Shown here: piece after piece, positions 63,190-64,000 of the stretch
How the letters are laid out: every line of letters starts with the position of its first letter
How positions within the stretch are numbered: position 1 is the stretch's first letter
Assembly (NCBI RefSeq): GCF_014207355.1
Contig: NZ_JACHEF010000002.1
Span: forward strand, 682,001 to 746,000
DNA from: Mesorhizobium sangaii
Lineage (GTDB): Bacteria > Pseudomonadota > Alphaproteobacteria > Rhizobiales > Rhizobiaceae
Direction of reading: 5' to 3'
Length of the DNA: 64,000 nucleotides
Made by a program: the position numbers and the translations under genes
Notes under the pieces: generated by a model
What the model saw: only the letters and a program-made list of their open reading frames with translations
Told to the model about the DNA's origin: nothing
The model's database searches: none

Positions 63190-64000
63190 TCAATCCTTCA
63201 ACGGCTGGCCGAGATTTTCGAAGGCGACCGGATCGCGGCTCTTCAGCGCGCTCGCCAGCACCAGTCCGACAACAGCGGCAATCAGCACCAATCCCGGCAG
63301 GAACACGCCGAGGAAGCCGCCGGCGCCCGACAGGCTGCCGAAATTGATGACGATCAGGTAGATGATGACGACGAAGGCGATGAAGGTCAGCCCGGGCAGG
63401 ATGGTGGTCTTCAGCGCGTTCTCCCGGGCGGCCGGATTGGCGCGGAAGAACATCACCACGGCCAGCGATGCCACCGCCATCATGACGATGACGCCGAGCG
63501 TCGCGACATTGGTCAGCCACGAAAACAGCGCCAGCACCGGATCGAGGCCAAGCACGGCGAACAGCCCGACGACGATTGCCGCCAGCACGCTCTGGATGAC
63601 CGAGGCGACATGCGGGCTCTGGTGCAGCGAATGCGTCACACCGATCGTCTGCGGCAGAAGCTTTTCACGGCCCGAGACGTAGATGTAGCGGGCAACCGCA
63701 TTGTGGAACGCCAGCACGCCGGCAAACAGGCTCGACACGAACAGGATGCTCATCGCATGCGACAGCATCGTCCCGGCGTAACGATCGGACAGGCCGAACA
63801 GGAAGGTCGTCGGGTCCTGCAGCCCCTGCAGCGCCGGCAGCAGCTTGTCGACACCGGCGCCGACGGCCATCAGCCATGCCGTGACCATGTAGAAGACGCC
63901 GATCAGCAGGACGGAGAAATAGGTGGCACGCGGAACCGTGACCTCCGGGTCTCGGGCTTCCTCGGCATAGATGGTCGTCGCCTCGAAACCGATGAAGGCG
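63190..64000 (-). CDS. APC family amino acid/polyamine permease, C-terminal part (5' end outside window)
   Basis: About 270 C-terminal residues of a transporter usually 450-520 long; the frame is open to the right edge. The visible start FIGFEATTIYAEEARDPEVTVPRATY is the conserved loop after TM6 in APC transporters, and five or six hydrophobic segments follow. AFHNAVARYIYVSGREKLLPQTIG is another family block. It probably imports the amine or amino acid used by the downstream aldehyde dehydrogenase. The substrate is unknown. Confidence 0.92.
   Translation of the reverse strand, partial: AFIGFEATTIYAEEARDPEVTVPRATYFSVLLIGVFYMVTAWLMAVGAGVDKLLPALQGLQDPTTFLFGLSDRYAGTMLSHAMSILFVSSLFAGVLAFHNAVARYIYVSGREKLLPQTIGVTHSLHQSPHVASVIQSVLAAIVVGLFAVLGLDPVLALFSWLTNVATLGVIVMMAVASLAVVMFFRANPAARENALKTTILPGLTFIAFVVIIYLIVINFGSLSGAGGFLGVFLPGLVLIAAVVGLVLASALKSRDPVAFENLGQPLKD

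Overview
The window is a high-GC alphaproteobacterial chromosome segment, most probably from the Rhizobiales and Mesorhizobium-like. This is inferred from the dnaK-dnaJ-pmtA order, the intergenic palindromes of rhizobial type, the predominance of binding-protein sugar and amino-acid ABC systems, and strong G/C bias at third codon positions. I see no rRNA, tRNA, transposase, integrase, phage gene or CRISPR array. The first gene (malate synthase G) and the last (APC permease) are cut by the window edges.

Layout. 1-4452: malate synthase G C-terminus, a ComM/YifB AAA ATPase, a quinone reductase and glutathione synthetase. 4678-8302: a three-gene envelope glycosylation set resembling gtrB-gtrA plus a large STT3-like GT-C membrane transferase. 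8455-9804: a GGDEF-EAL protein with a degenerate GGDEF motif. 10021-13254: four genes overlapping by 4 bp (SDR, KDGal kinase, KDPGal aldolase, SMP-30 lactonase), forming most of a De Ley-Doudoroff galactose pathway. 13375-15767: an orphan ATP-grasp protein, a GFA protein, and an ArsR-SRPBCC pair with a 20-bp palindrome in front of it. 16064-22019 (all minus): DUF1330 protein, pyrF, FMN reductase, pmtA, dnaJ and dnaK, with an RpoH-like promoter ahead of dnaK and a terminator between dnaK and dnaJ.

22509-28227 encodes two large secreted proteins of unknown function. They share a Cys-containing domain behind a Pro-rich linker. The second also carries DUF11-like modules and an array of 108-bp Cys-rich tandem repeats. 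This is the least explained and most interesting locus in the window. rpe, a GntR/FCD regulator and malonyl-CoA synthetase follow.

32018-43579 is an amino-sugar locus built on two divergent operons. Leftward run an N-acetylglucosamine-type kinase, a GntR/HutC regulator, a SIS deaminase, nagA and a FAD oxidoreductase. Rightward run murQ, a sugar-binding protein, two permeases, a Gfo/Idh/MocA dehydrogenase and a UgpC-like ATPase. The divergent promoter has two nearly identical 18-bp tandem sites on opposite strands, each about 23 bp from a start codon. Together the genes could import and phosphorylate GlcNAc/MurNAc-type sugars and convert them to fructose-6-phosphate.

43745-49118: a FAH hydrolase and SDR that could act in a diketo-deoxy-sugar pathway, then a 790-residue ALDH with a partial second ALDH domain, and deoC. 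49365-50192: ferredoxin-NADP reductase. 50412-56331: hyuA-hyuB (hydantoinase/oxoprolinase type), a polar amino-acid binding protein and a GcvT-like protein. 56411-58639: a SARP/TolB-like/TPR regulator divergent from a 68-residue orphan protein, in sequence visibly less GC-biased than its surroundings. 58758-61426: the methionine importer metNIQ. 61637-64000: an aldehyde dehydrogenase and the end of an APC permease. Several intergenic palindromes appear to belong to repeat families also present elsewhere in the window.
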